Origin: Jeotgalibacillus malaysiensis
GTDB lineage: Bacteria; Bacillota; Bacilli; Bacillales; Jeotgalibacillaceae
NCBI GenBank assembly: GCA_000818095.1
Contig: CP009416.1
Span: 128,501 to 192,500, forward strand
Reading direction: 5' to 3'
DNA: 64,000 bases
The position numbers and the translations under genes were made by a program. Below the pieces are notes generated by a model. The model was not told where the DNA came from, ran no database searches, and was given only the letters and a program-made list of their open reading frames with translations. Shown here piece after piece: positions 55,508-63,845 of the stretch. Numbering within the stretch: the first letter of the stretch is position 1; each line of letters starts with the position of its first letter.

Positions 55508-56140
55508 TCACTGCCCCATCCCGCCACCGCTCTCACTTTCGCTGTTGCCATCACCACCGCCATCACCGCCGCTACCACCTTCACCACCCCCACCCTGCTG
55601 CTGTGCGCCTTCTTCGCCCATTTCCTTCGCTGCATCAAGCAGCAAATCCTGCATTTCCTTTTTTACAAGGGGACTCTCCATCATCTCAAGCATCAGCTTT
55701 TTCGTTTCCTCCTTATATGCCTGGCTGTTCAGAACAGACATGGTCTGCTCATGCATGGCGGGGTCCTGCATAATGGTCAGGATCATGTTTTGATATTCTG
55801 GATCCTTCATAAGATCCTTTAACAGCTGTTCGTGCTCAGTTTTCATGCTTTTCGCAAGCGTTTCTGCAAACTCCGGATCTGCGAATGTTTTTTTCCAAAA
55901 GTCCTGTCCTTCTTTTGATAAAAGGGTGGTCTGGATAGACTCTTTGACAATTGGCTGGTCAATGACGAGCTCTTTTTTGATTTCTTCATCTGCCAGCAGC
56001 TCTTTGACTGCTTTTTTCCCATCATCGGTTTTTAACAGATCAGTCACCATCTGCTTGGTTTCCTCATAATTGGTTTTTTCTTCTGCGCATCCGGTTAAAA
56101 GCAGAACCAGCGCTGAACTCACTAACAATTCCTTCTTCAT
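55508..56140 (-). CDS. gerD: Spore germination lipoprotein GerD
   Basis: GerD forms the scaffold for germinant-receptor clusters (germinosome) in the spore inner membrane. The 210-aa protein has lipobox LLTGC with Cys18, a long helical Glu/Lys-rich middle (AETLAKSMKTEHEQLLKDLM, MESPLVKKEMQDLLLDAAKE) and a Gly/Ser-rich C-terminal tail (GGGGEGGSGGDGGGDG), all as in the family. The frame opens at 56206, but ATG 56140 follows GGGAGGTG and gives MKKELLVSS. It is followed divergently by kbaA as in Bacillus. Confidence 0.94.
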   Translation of the reverse strand: MKKELLVSSALVLLLTGCAEEKTNYEETKQMVTDLLKTDDGKKAVKELLADEEIKKELVIDQPIVKESIQTTLLSKEGQDFWKKTFADPEFAETLAKSMKTEHEQLLKDLMKDPEYQNMILTIMQDPAMHEQTMSVLNSQAYKEETKKLMLEMMESPLVKKEMQDLLLDAAKEMGEEGAQQQGGGGEGGSGGDGGGDGNSESESGGGMGQ

Positions 56141-56285
56141 CTCGACACCTCCCGTACAGGCATTTTTCATAGCTTTTGCGTAATGGGCTGAAATATACAC
56201 GTTCACATAGCAGTCATGGATTTTTCACATGGCGACTGGTACAATCGAATGAGAATGTGTATTTACAGATGTGGAGGATATAGAC

Positions 56286-56951
56286 GTGACCATACGAAAT
56301 TGGATCCGTTTCTTTATGATGACACTGCTTGTCGGCGGGGTCACCACAGGGATCGTAGGCATAACAGTCCGCTGGAGTGAGTTATCAACTCAGTTCGCGG
56401 GTGAAGATAGTATAGAGATTTTATCAGTCATCGTTTGGATGATTGGAGTCGGAATGACATTCAGCGTGTTAAGTCAGATGGGGTACTTTGCCTACCTGAC
56501 CATTCATCAGTTCGGACTCAGCATTTTCCGTTCATTGAAGCTATGGAACTGGGTGCAGATGGTGCTAGTCGCATTTGTACTGTTCGACTTAGTGTATTTC
56601 CGCTTTGAAGCATTTGCAGATGACGGTGACTCACTACTGCCATACTTTTCACTTGCTGCATTTTTACTTGTAGTGGGTATCATCGTAGCACTGCTTAAAG
56701 CGAAGCAGGCTAAAAACAAAATGATTTTCCCATCAACGCTCTTCTTTATGGTCGTTGTGACAACGCTTGAATGGCTGCCGGTACTCAGAAGTAACGAAAA
56801 CTACTGGCTGATCACGATCATGTTCACACTGATCGCAACAAACGCCTATCAGATGCTTGCATTACCTAAATATAATGAGCGATCTAAAAAGGATCGTGAA
56901 GCACGACTCGCGCGTAAAGCGGCTCGCGAGCAAGAAGCAAAAGCGAAGTAA
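56286..56951 (+). CDS. kbaA: KinB-signalling pathway activation protein KbaA
   Basis: A 221-aa membrane protein with about six helices, matching KbaA by position (next to gerD) and sequence pattern (TIRNWIRFFMMTLLVGGVTT, LWNWVQMVLVAFVLFDLVYF, LPVLRSNENYWLITIMFTLI). In B. subtilis it is needed for KinB to feed the sporulation phosphorelay. GTG 56286 follows TGGAGGATA; the upstream in-frame GTG 56271 overlaps that site. Confidence 0.9.
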   Translation: MTIRNWIRFFMMTLLVGGVTTGIVGITVRWSELSTQFAGEDSIEILSVIVWMIGVGMTFSVLSQMGYFAYLTIHQFGLSIFRSLKLWNWVQMVLVAFVLFDLVYFRFEAFADDGDSLLPYFSLAAFLLVVGIIVALLKAKQAKNKMIFPSTLFFMVVVTTLEWLPVLRSNENYWLITIMFTLIATNAYQMLALPKYNERSKKDREARLARKAAREQEAKAK

Positions 56952-56979
56952 AAGCATGCCTGCGGGCGTGCTTTTTTTA
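56951..56979 (+). terminator. Terminator after kbaA
   Basis: AAAGCATGCC pairs with GGCGTGCTTT around TGCG, followed by five more T. Confidence 0.85.
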
Positions 56980-57046
56980 TTTTTGGGGATGGTGGTTGCG
57001 CGTGGACGGCGTCGAGCGTGGAGCGGTCGTTCGAAAAAAGTAAAAG

Positions 57047-57222
57047 GTGACGTAATAAATGCCAGAGGTGATAGAATAATTCCAAAAGGTGTCGTAATTC
57101 CGCCGCCCACTCCAGCCGATGAACGAATTAATCAAAAGCTCCCCCGAAAAAATTCAAAGGTGATAGATATAATCCAAAAGGTGATCGAATTAACCAGCCC
57201 AACGTGCATCCGCCCACTGCGC
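57047..57222 (+). repeat. 21-bp repeat array D (4+4 units), RTGA-N3-AAT type
   Basis: Units begin at 57047, 57068, 57089, 57110, 57139, 57160, 57181 and 57202: spacings 21, 21, 21, 29, 21, 21, 21. Units 4, 5 and 8 have lost the RTGA core. The two halves match unit by unit: unit 2 (GTGATAGAATAATTCCAAAA) and unit 6 (GTGATAGATATAATCCAAAA) are almost the same, as are units 3 and 7 (both ending GCCCA). It lies between the kbaA and sortase terminators. Confidence 0.85.
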
Positions 57223-57293
57223 AACCATCTTCGCGCAAAGAAGACACCGCCCATCCATTTCACCCGCCACCCCAGAATCGAAAAATCCCAATT

Positions 57294-57317
57294 AAAAAAA
57301 GCCCTCAAATCAGGCTT
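57294..57317 (-). terminator. Terminator after the sortase gene
   Basis: On the minus strand AAGCCT pairs with AGGGCTT, followed by a run of T (57300-57294). Confidence 0.75.
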
Positions 57318-57984
57318 CTTTTAACTCCGTATACACAACCAGACGCTGGGTATAATTATTCGAATCACGATCATAATCACCTGTACACGTAATCAGATTT
57401 AACGACCGGTCTGTTGTATAACCGAAGATCTCTTCAACTGGTGCATCATCCCAAGGATATTCCACCATGTCAGTCACAACAAAAACGAGCTGCTCACCAT
57501 TTTCATCACTCACAACAACCTCATCTCCGACAGAAAGAAATTGCAGGTCGTAGAAAATCGCTGCACCCTCATAGCTGTCAACATGTCCGCCAATCACAGC
57601 ATTACCCTGACTGCCCGGCTTATAGCCTTTTTCATACCAGCCTGTTGTCTCAAAGCTGTCTGTAACTGCCATTTCACCCGTTTCAGTCAATCCGACTTTT
57701 TCAACCGGTGCTGAGAGTCCGATCGAAGGGATCTCAAGCTTTGTAGGAATCAGGCTTTTTGGAGGATCCCAGTTAACTGCAGGGGCCTTGTCGTCTTCTG
57801 GAGCAGAAGGGGATTCTTCAGCCACTTCATCAGCTGAATCAGACAGTACGTCCTCATTCGGCACTTCAGCTTCACTGGCCTCAGCCGGCTGATCCTGTTT
57901 TGTAAACTGATCCATGACAGATTCAACGCTGCATGCAGAAAGAAGAAGGGTAAATCCGATTAATAAAGCAATTTTTTTAATCAC
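57310..57984 (-). CDS. Sortase (class F-like), lipid-anchored
   Basis: A 224-aa transpeptidase that would attach cell-surface proteins. It has a lipobox (LLSAC, Cys18), an acidic linker, then the sortase barrel with catalytic His in AVIGGHVDSYEG, Cys in LNLITCTGDY and Arg in YTQRLVVYTE. GTG 57984 follows CCAGGAG; GTG 57993 overlaps that site. Two neighbouring genes encode proteins with (M)PxTG sorting signals, so they are the likely substrates. A lipoprotein anchor instead of a membrane helix is uncommon for a sortase. Confidence 0.87.
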   Translation of the reverse strand: MIKKIALLIGFTLLLSACSVESVMDQFTKQDQPAEASEAEVPNEDVLSDSADEVAEESPSAPEDDKAPAVNWDPPKSLIPTKLEIPSIGLSAPVEKVGLTETGEMAVTDSFETTGWYEKGYKPGSQGNAVIGGHVDSYEGAAIFYDLQFLSVGDEVVVSDENGEQLVFVVTDMVEYPWDDAPVEEIFGYTTDRSLNLITCTGDYDRDSNNYTQRLVVYTELKEA

Positions 57985-58000
57985 ATCTCTCACTCCTGGT

Positions 58001-58030
58001 GAAAAAGGGCAGGCTTCTCAGCGCTGCCCC
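58001..58030 (-). terminator. Terminator between surface protein 1 and the sortase gene
   Basis: On the minus strand GGGCAG (58029-58024) pairs with CTGCCC (58013-58008), followed by TTTTTC. It separates, or attenuates read-through to, the sortase gene. Confidence 0.7.
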
Positions 58031-58047
58031 TCAATTAAAATATTTGA

Positions 58048-59415
58048 TTACTGCTTATCTGATGCATATTTTCTAACAGCAATTGCTGATCCGCCAATCA
58101 TGACGAACAATAGTGCCATCAGGTAACCAATTGGGAAGCCGTTTTCTTCAGCGGCCATACCACCCATACCAGTTTCTGGCATGCCAGGCATTTCTCCACC
58201 GAACTGATCCGGGAACTGGTCAGTAATCGCTGCTGACAGTCCTGCAGCCGGCATTGTCATATGTGCCCAAGCTTCGCGGATTGAGCTGTAAGCCGTTTGG
58301 TAATCACCTGCTACATAAGAATCAAATGCAGTCAGCAATTGCTCAACGTGTGCTGTTAATCCTGCTTCAAGATCAGCAGCCGGAACGCGTCCTTCAGTTG
58401 CAGTGTCAAGGAATGCAGCCTGCTCAACAATATAACCATCAAGTTCTGCTTTCGCAGCTTCCTGACCTTCAGTGTCGCCTTCGCCAGTAGCTACTACATA
58501 ATCAACGAAGTAGCCGATGTGAGAGTTCCAGATCTCAGAGAACTGAGCCCCAGCATCTTCACCATAGACAGATGCAACAGCAGCTGATAGATCATCTGCG
58601 TTTGCATTTAGTGCAGCAGCGGCCTGGTCAAAGCTTTCAGCACCATCAGCACCATCCTGCATAGCCATTGCAGCAAGTCCGGCATGCTCAGTGAATACAT
58701 AATTCAGCTGTGCGCGAAGGTCAACTGCAGGCGTATCAGGATTTGTATTTTCGAACTGATCCGGGAACTGGTCAGCAATTGCAACAGACAATTGCTCTGC
58801 AAATCCACCCATATGCATGATTGCTTCACGTTCCTGCATGTAAGCTGTCTCGAAATCTCCTGCAGCATAAGCATCAAAAGCTGCTAACAGCATATCGATA
58901 TGCATTTGCAGTCCTTCTTCAAGTGCAGCAGCAGGGAGGCGGTCTTCAGTTGCAGTTGCGAAGAACGCAGCCTGTTCCATTTTATATTCTTCTAAGTCAG
59001 CAAGCGCCTGGTCAATGCCTTCCTGGTTGCCTTCAGCAGTCGCTGTTACATAATCAACGAAGTAGCCGATGTGAGAATTCCAGATCTCAAGGAAAGCAGC
59101 ACCGTTTTCTTCACCGTATACAGAAGAAACTGCAGCAGCAATATCATCTGAGTTCGCCATTAGCGCAGCAGAAGCCTGGTCGAAGTCTTCAGCGCCGTCT
59201 ACACCTTTACGCATTGCTTCAACTGCAAGGAAAGCATGCTCAGTTAGAGCGGTATCCAGCGTAATGCGAAGCTCAGCTGCTGGCGTTGCTGTACCCATTT
59301 CCATTCCTGACTCGGCACTGCCTGAATGATCTCCGTGATCTTCTGCAAGTGCGGCCGTTGGCATAAGTAACATGATGCTCATTGGAACAACTAACATACT
59401 TTTCTTCAACTTCAT
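58048..59415 (-). CDS. Cell-wall-anchored surface protein 1 (tandem helical domains, MPETG signal)
   Basis: 455 aa. A signal peptide ends TAALAEDHGDH; two homologous helical domains of about 180 residues follow (each with a conserved TEHA, IWNSHIGYFVDYV and H-rich helices: EGLQMHIDML; DLEAGLTAHVEQLL). The C-terminus is a sorting signal: MPETG, a hydrophobic stretch and RKYASDKQ. Regular His/Glu placement suggests a four-helix metal- or ligand-binding fold, which is only inference. A near-identical paralogue lies at 59880. AAGGAGAGAT precedes the ATG. Confidence 0.85.
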   Translation of the reverse strand: MKLKKSMLVVPMSIMLLMPTAALAEDHGDHSGSAESGMEMGTATPAAELRITLDTALTEHAFLAVEAMRKGVDGAEDFDQASAALMANSDDIAAAVSSVYGEENGAAFLEIWNSHIGYFVDYVTATAEGNQEGIDQALADLEEYKMEQAAFFATATEDRLPAAALEEGLQMHIDMLLAAFDAYAAGDFETAYMQEREAIMHMGGFAEQLSVAIADQFPDQFENTNPDTPAVDLRAQLNYVFTEHAGLAAMAMQDGADGAESFDQAAAALNANADDLSAAVASVYGEDAGAQFSEIWNSHIGYFVDYVVATGEGDTEGQEAAKAELDGYIVEQAAFLDTATEGRVPAADLEAGLTAHVEQLLTAFDSYVAGDYQTAYSSIREAWAHMTMPAAGLSAAITDQFPDQFGGEMPGMPETGMGGMAAEENGFPIGYLMALLFVMIGGSAIAVRKYASDKQ

Positions 59416-59472
59416 GTGTAATATCTCTCCTTTTTCTAGCTTAATTTCCAGCGCGAAAATTAAACGTTCCCA

Positions 59473-59501
59473 CTTTTAAATGTGATGGCAGGTTATGTCA
59501 A
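59473..59501 (-). promoter_or_regulatory. Candidate SigA promoter for surface protein 1
   Basis: On the minus strand TTGACA (59501-59496), 17-bp spacer, TAAAAG (59478-59473), upstream of the 59415 start. The ECF-type promoter of its paralogue is absent here. The rest of the 464-bp gap to 59834 is AT-rich and shows no gene. Confidence 0.55.
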
Positions 59502-59834
59502 AGAAGTGTGTGTCTGACTTCATTGCGATTACACAGCCGGGAGAGACATCTCAAGTGAAAAGAAAGTCTGTCCGTATGTACAGAAGCAAAGAATGGTGCT
59601 AAACCGCACTTTAAAATAAAAACATTCTGATTTTTCGCTGGTTAGTTCTTTGGTTTCCCTAAAGATTTTTAATCTAAACACTTTTCGCACATAATAAAAA
59701 ACTTTATTTAATAAATAAATAATTAGCCCTTTATACCTAAAAAACCTATGTTTTTAAAGTTGTTGCAACAAGTAACGGGATTTAAGACATACCTTTAAAT
59801 AATCTTAATATAATATTATTTAGCTTGTTTCATC

Positions 59835-59866
59835 AAAAAAGAGCGGGCTATATCAGCCCCGCTCTC
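59835..59866 (-). terminator. Terminator after surface protein 2
   Basis: On the minus strand GAGCGGG (59864-59858) pairs with CCCGCTC (59847-59841), followed by six T. Confidence 0.88.
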
Positions 59867-59879
59867 TCATTATTCGACA

Positions 59880-61244
59880 TTATTTGTTATCAGCTGCAAA
59901 TTTTCTCACTGCGATTGCTGAACCACCAAGCATTACAAATAGTAGTGCGATCAGGTATCCAATCGGGAAGCCGTCATCAGCTGCGCCGCCCATACCTGTG
60001 TTTGGCATTTCAGAAGGCATTTCGCCACCAAACTGTTCAGGGAACTGGTCAGTGATCGCTGCTGATAGTCCTGCAGCCGGCATTGTCATATGTGCCCAAG
60101 CTTCACGGATTGAGCTGTAAGCTGTTTCATAATCGCCAGCTACGTATGAGTCAAATGCAGTCAGTAGTTGTTCAACGTGTGCAGTCAAACCTGCTTCAAG
60201 GTCTTCAGCAGATAGACGTTCTTCTGTTGCTGTCTCAAGGAATGCTGCCTGTTCAACGATGTAGCCATCAAGCTCTGCTTTTGCAGCTTCCTGGCCTTCA
60301 GTGTCACCTTCACCTGTAGCCACTACGTAGTCTACAAAATAGCCGATGTGAGAGTTCCAGATCTCAGAGAACTGAGCACCTGCATCTTCACCATACACAG
60401 AAGCAACAGCAGCTGACAGGTCATCAGCATTTGCAGTTAATGCAGCGGCAGCCTGATCAAAGCTTTCAGCGCCATCAGCACCGTCCTGCATTGCCATCGC
60501 AGCAAGTCCAGCGTGTTCAGTGAATACATAGTTTAACTGTGCACGAAGGTCAATTGCCGGTGTGTCAGGGTTTGTATTCTCGAATTGATCCGGGAACTGG
60601 TCAGCGATTGCAACTGACAGCTGTTCAGCAAATCCACCCATATGCATAATTGCTTCACGTTCCTGTGTATAAGCTGTTTCAAAATCTCCTTCTGCGTATG
60701 CATCAAAAGCCGTTAACAGCATATCGATATGCATTTGAAGTCCTTCTTCAAGTGCAGCAGCAGGGAGGCGGTCCTCAGTTGCTGTAGCGAAGAACTCAGC
60801 TTGTTCTACTTTATATTCTTCAAGCTCAGCAAGTGCCTGATCAATACCTTCCTGGTTGCCTTCAGCTGTCGCAGTTACATAATCAACAAAATAACCAATA
60901 TGAGAATTCCAGATCTCAAGGAATGCAGCACCGTTTTCTTCACCATATACAGATGAGACAGCAGCAGCGATATCATCTGAGTTTGCAGTTAGTGCAGCGG
61001 CAGCCTGGTCAAAGTCTTCAGCGCCATCTACACCTTTACGCATTGCTTCAATTGCAAGATAAGCGTGCTCAGTTAGTGCAGTATCCAGCGTAATGCGAAG
61101 TTCAGCTGCTGGTGTTGCTGTACCCATTTCCATTGTAGATTCTGATTGTCCTGAATGATCACCGTGATCTTCTGCAAGTGCGGCCGTTGGCATAAGTAAC
61201 ATCAGACTCATTGGAACAACTAACATACTCTTTTTCAATTTCAT
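59880..61244 (-). CDS. Cell-wall-anchored surface protein 2 (tandem helical domains, MPNTG signal)
   Basis: 454 aa, with most residues identical to surface protein 1: the same signal peptide, the same two helical domains (DLRAQLNYVFTEHAGLAAMA starts the second) and a C-terminal sorting signal MPNTG, hydrophobic stretch, RKFAADNK. The main differences are in the HSGQSES N-terminal linker and the sorting motif. AAGGAGAGAT precedes the ATG. It has its own promoter of the ECF type (61288-61315). Confidence 0.86.
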   Translation of the reverse strand: MKLKKSMLVVPMSLMLLMPTAALAEDHGDHSGQSESTMEMGTATPAAELRITLDTALTEHAYLAIEAMRKGVDGAEDFDQAAAALTANSDDIAAAVSSVYGEENGAAFLEIWNSHIGYFVDYVTATAEGNQEGIDQALAELEEYKVEQAEFFATATEDRLPAAALEEGLQMHIDMLLTAFDAYAEGDFETAYTQEREAIMHMGGFAEQLSVAIADQFPDQFENTNPDTPAIDLRAQLNYVFTEHAGLAAMAMQDGADGAESFDQAAAALTANADDLSAAVASVYGEDAGAQFSEIWNSHIGYFVDYVVATGEGDTEGQEAAKAELDGYIVEQAAFLETATEERLSAEDLEAGLTAHVEQLLTAFDSYVAGDYETAYSSIREAWAHMTMPAAGLSAAITDQFPEQFGGEMPSEMPNTGMGGAADDGFPIGYLIALLFVMLGGSAIAVRKFAADNK

Positions 61245-61287
61245 GGTTAAATCTCTCCTTTGTGTTTTGTTATTTGATTTCGAATAG

Positions 61288-61315
61288 CTAACGGAGAGAG
61301 TTTAGATTTGGATCA
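61288..61315 (-). promoter_or_regulatory. ECF-sigma promoter of surface protein 2
   Basis: On the minus strand TGATCC (61315-61310), 16-bp spacer, CGTTAG (61293-61288). Including flanks (AAGTGATCCAAATC and CGTTAGCT), it is shared with the sigma-factor gene promoter at 62822-62849 at the same spacing. Confidence 0.8.
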
Positions 61316-61411
61316 CTTTTTTTAAAACTTTTTTGAAAAAGGGAGCGGGGGAGGGTGTAAAACGTTGATATAACAGTATTTCGAGAGGTATAAAAATTTA
61401 AGATTTTCTAT

Positions 61412-61446
61412 AAAAAAACACCAGGCTGAATTTAATCAGCCTGGTG
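61412..61446 (-). terminator. Terminator after the anti-sigma gene
   Basis: On the minus strand CACCAGGCTGA pairs exactly with TCAGCCTGGTG, followed by seven T. Confidence 0.92.
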
Positions 61447-61465
61447 CAACGTTCAATTTCTGAAA

Positions 61466-62185
61466 TCAAAGCTCTGAAGCGAGAATAATCTCACCCTCCG
61501 GAAGTTCGCTAGTTGCATCCGGCTCAAGGGAAACTGCTACAGTATCCCAGTCACGCTCTGCATATTCCTCATTTAATGAGAAGATCACAGAACCTCTACC
61601 TTCATTATCAATCACAAAAGTTCCGGCCCGCTCAGGCTGACCATCCTGCAGCAGCCATACCTGATACACTTCTTCTTCAGAGAGTGCAGCAAGGTTCGAT
61701 GCCTGAACAACCAGTCTCTTTTCTTCACCCTGCTCAATAATACTTGCTGTACCGCTCGCATCACCAGCAGTCGGTGCAAGCTCGGCGTATTGAAGAACCT
61801 GATCGATCGTTGCCTGTTCCACAATGTCCGCTTCATCTGACAACTGAGTAAATAAATAAGCATTTCCAAACAGTGAGATAGCGAGCAGTGCAGCAATTGA
61901 TGGCATCATCCATTGACGCTTCTTCTTAGAAGGACGAAGAGGAATCGGTTCGTTTGAGGTCGGCTTCTCACCAGACTCAATCTTCGCAAAAATCCGTTCT
62001 TCCATACCTGCCGGCGGCTCAACCGGTTCGACTGCATAGGGAAGGGTGTCTTCGAGCGACTTGAGGTCTGCGAGAATTTCCTGACAGTCCGCACACTCAG
62101 ACAGATGCTTTTCAAAAGCTGCTTTTTCAATTTCATCTAAATGCTGATTATAATAATCCAGCACACGGTCACAATGCTGAGTCAT
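61466..62185 (-). CDS. RskA-type anti-sigma factor
   Basis: A 239-aa membrane anti-sigma factor. It has an N-terminal zinc-binding anti-sigma domain (HLSECADCQEIL, His-x3-Cys-x2-Cys), one membrane helix (MMPSIAALLAISLFGNAYLF, about residue 95) and an extracytoplasmic RskA/anti-sigma-K domain (EEVYQVWLLQDGQPERAGTF, VAVSLEPDATSELPEG). Its 5' end overlaps the sigma gene. ATG 62185 has better spacing from AAAGGAGGA than ATG 62191. Confidence 0.9.
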   Translation of the reverse strand: MTQHCDRVLDYYNQHLDEIEKAAFEKHLSECADCQEILADLKSLEDTLPYAVEPVEPPAGMEERIFAKIESGEKPTSNEPIPLRPSKKKRQWMMPSIAALLAISLFGNAYLFTQLSDEADIVEQATIDQVLQYAELAPTAGDASGTASIIEQGEEKRLVVQASNLAALSEEEVYQVWLLQDGQPERAGTFVIDNEGRGSVIFSLNEEYAERDWDTVAVSLEPDATSELPEGEIILASEL

Positions 62186-62747
62186 CCTCATGTCCTCCTT
62201 TCCCTTTAAGGCAAGCCTTTAAATGCTTAAGCGCAAGCCGGATGCGCCCTTTAATCGTACCAAGAGGCGTATCAGTCTCCTTAGAGATCGCCTGCTGAGT
62301 ATATCCGTTAAAATAAAATAACTGAACGATCTGCTGCTGTTCTTTCTTTAATGAACCCATACAATCCTGAATCGCTGAACCCTGCTCTTTCCATTCCAGA
62401 ATATCAGCAGGTGTTTCTTCAGTGACACGAAGTGTATCCTTTTCGATATACTCAACCGTTTCATGCCGGTTGCGTTTGCGGAGCGCATCAAGACAAGTAT
62501 TTCTGGTCATCGTTAATAACCACGAAGAAAACTTGCCCTTCGATTGATCATAAGGAGCGTGTTTCTTCCATAGCTTTAAAAACACTTCCTGAATCGCCTC
62601 TTCAGCTACTTCCTGATCCTGCGTCATTTTATATGAGAAAGAATAAATCAGTTTTTCATATTTCTGATAAAGCTGGCGCAAAGCCTGAGAATCCTGCTCG
62701 TGCACAACCTTTTGATACAAATCAAAATCTGGTAATTGCTGCGACAT
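62169..62747 (-). CDS. ECF-type RNA polymerase sigma factor (SigK/YlaC-like)
   Basis: 192 aa. Region 2 (LYQKYEKLIYSFSYKMTQDQ, EVAEEAIQEVFLKLWKKH) and region 4 (YFNGYTQQAISKETDTPLGT, then IKGRIRLALKHLK) are clear. The gene is paired with the overlapping anti-sigma gene. The identical promoter in front of it and of surface protein 2 indicates positive autoregulation and a direct target. AAAGGAGTA precedes the ATG. Confidence 0.92.
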   Translation of the reverse strand: MSQQLPDFDLYQKVVHEQDSQALRQLYQKYEKLIYSFSYKMTQDQEVAEEAIQEVFLKLWKKHAPYDQSKGKFSSWLLTMTRNTCLDALRKRNRHETVEYIEKDTLRVTEETPADILEWKEQGSAIQDCMGSLKKEQQQIVQLFYFNGYTQQAISKETDTPLGTIKGRIRLALKHLKACLKGKGGHEDDSAL

Positions 62748-62821
62748 AGCATACTCCTTTAATTTGACGTTTGTTCACTAAGCGTACTAAACAACCGTCG
62801 TGAAAACAATTCTCTGCACAG

Positions 62822-62849
62822 CTAACGAAAAAGATATTGATTTGGATCA
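62822..62849 (-). promoter_or_regulatory. ECF-sigma autoregulatory promoter
   Basis: On the minus strand TGATCC (62849-62844), 16-bp spacer, CGTTAG (62827-62822), in the same context as 61288-61315 (AAGTGATCCAAATC...CGTTAGCT). It lies 75 bp upstream of the sigma gene. Confidence 0.8.
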
Positions 62850-62894
62850 CTTTTAAGTTTAAATATTTTTTTAAGCGGGTAAAGAAAAAATTTA

Positions 62895-63602
62895 TCAATC
62901 TAACAGCTTGATTTTACTATCTGAAGATGCAAGCAATTCCAGAATCGTCACATACTCTGCATCTGCATTCATTGATAACGCACGATGCCATTCTGTCCAG
63001 CTCTCCTGCATCTTTTCACGGTTATTAACTAAATCAAGTGCCACCACAGCCCCTTCAATAGAAGAACCATTTTCCTTTAACATCTTTTCATCTATTAAAT
63101 AATCAACCACCAGCAAATCCTGAGCGCGCAGCCTTTTCACAATAGAGGGGGCAAGCAGATCACCCTTAGTCCTGTAATAAGCCGGCTCAAGCGCCTGTTC
63201 CTTAAAAAAAGATAAGAGATTGGAAATGTGACGATCCATCTCATCTTCTGACATCTTTTCATACCTTCCCAGGTGGAGATCATAAATGCCAATATCATAA
63301 CCCGAAACCAGAAGTTCTTCTGTCAAATCAGTATGCCGGTCCACCCAGGCAGGATCAAGAAAGAAAGTCGCCTTCTGAATCTCTTTCTTCTTTAAGTCAT
63401 TCAGCAGCCACCTGACAGGTTCATCGCCAATCGTCACATTAAAAGTAAGTGCAGTACCCCGTTCACCCTGATAAATGATGCCAGGAGAAGGCCACACGCC
63501 ACTCACTTCCATTACACGCGTTGCCCCGGGCGCGATACTGAACAAAAATATTAAACCAATAATCAGTAATGAAGAATAAAAACGAACCGATAAGCTTCTC
63601 AC
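62895..63602 (-). CDS. Polysaccharide deacetylase-like protein, PdaB position, probably inactive
   Basis: A 235-aa protein with a signal anchor (SSLLIIGLIFLFSIAPGA) and a NodB-like fold: ALTFNVTIGDEPVRWLLNDL, KKKEIQKATFFLDPAWVDRH and LLVSGYDIGIYDLHLGRYEK align with PdaB. The motif-1 Asp (TFDxxW in relatives) is Asn, and the His pair of motif 2 is missing, so hydrolase activity is doubtful. It occupies the pdaB position between kbaA and rrn. GTG 63602 follows GGAGGTG; GTG 63611 lies within that site. Confidence 0.8.
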   Translation of the reverse strand: MRSLSVRFYSSLLIIGLIFLFSIAPGATRVMEVSGVWPSPGIIYQGERGTALTFNVTIGDEPVRWLLNDLKKKEIQKATFFLDPAWVDRHTDLTEELLVSGYDIGIYDLHLGRYEKMSEDEMDRHISNLLSFFKEQALEPAYYRTKGDLLAPSIVKRLRAQDLLVVDYLIDEKMLKENGSSIEGAVVALDLVNNREKMQESWTEWHRALSMNADAEYVTILELLASSDSKIKLLD

Positions 63603-63719
63603 CGCGAACACCTCCGAAAAGACCTTGTAAAAGTATATGAATGCGGTAAGTAAATTAGAATAGAAGAGAGAGATCTATTAAAAGAATCTATTCTTTTCAA
63701 ACTTATTTATAAAAAAGCA

Positions 63720-63748
63720 TTGACCATCTTTTAAAATGGTGATAAATT
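63720..63748 (+). promoter_or_regulatory. rrn promoter P1
   Basis: TTGACC (63720-63725), 17-bp spacer, TAAATT (63743-63748), with an AT-rich upstream region. Confidence 0.6.
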
Positions 63749-63809
63749 AATAAGCGTCGCTTTTGAAGCACCAAACGAAATCTTATCAAAAACTTTTTCA
63801 AAAAAGTAT

Positions 63810-63839
63810 TTGACATAATATTTTGAAAGATGTTATGAT
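63810..63839 (+). promoter_or_regulatory. rrn promoter P2
   Basis: TTGACA (63810-63815), 18-bp spacer, TATGAT (63834-63839), preceded by A/T tracts (AAAACTTTTTCAAAAAA) that resemble an UP element. Confidence 0.8.
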
Positions 63840-63845
63840 AGATTG

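Noticed and set aside
56857..57324. 155-codon ORF overlapping the kbaA end and array D
   Set aside because: It overlaps kbaA in another frame, runs through a terminator and the repeat array, and has no family resemblance.
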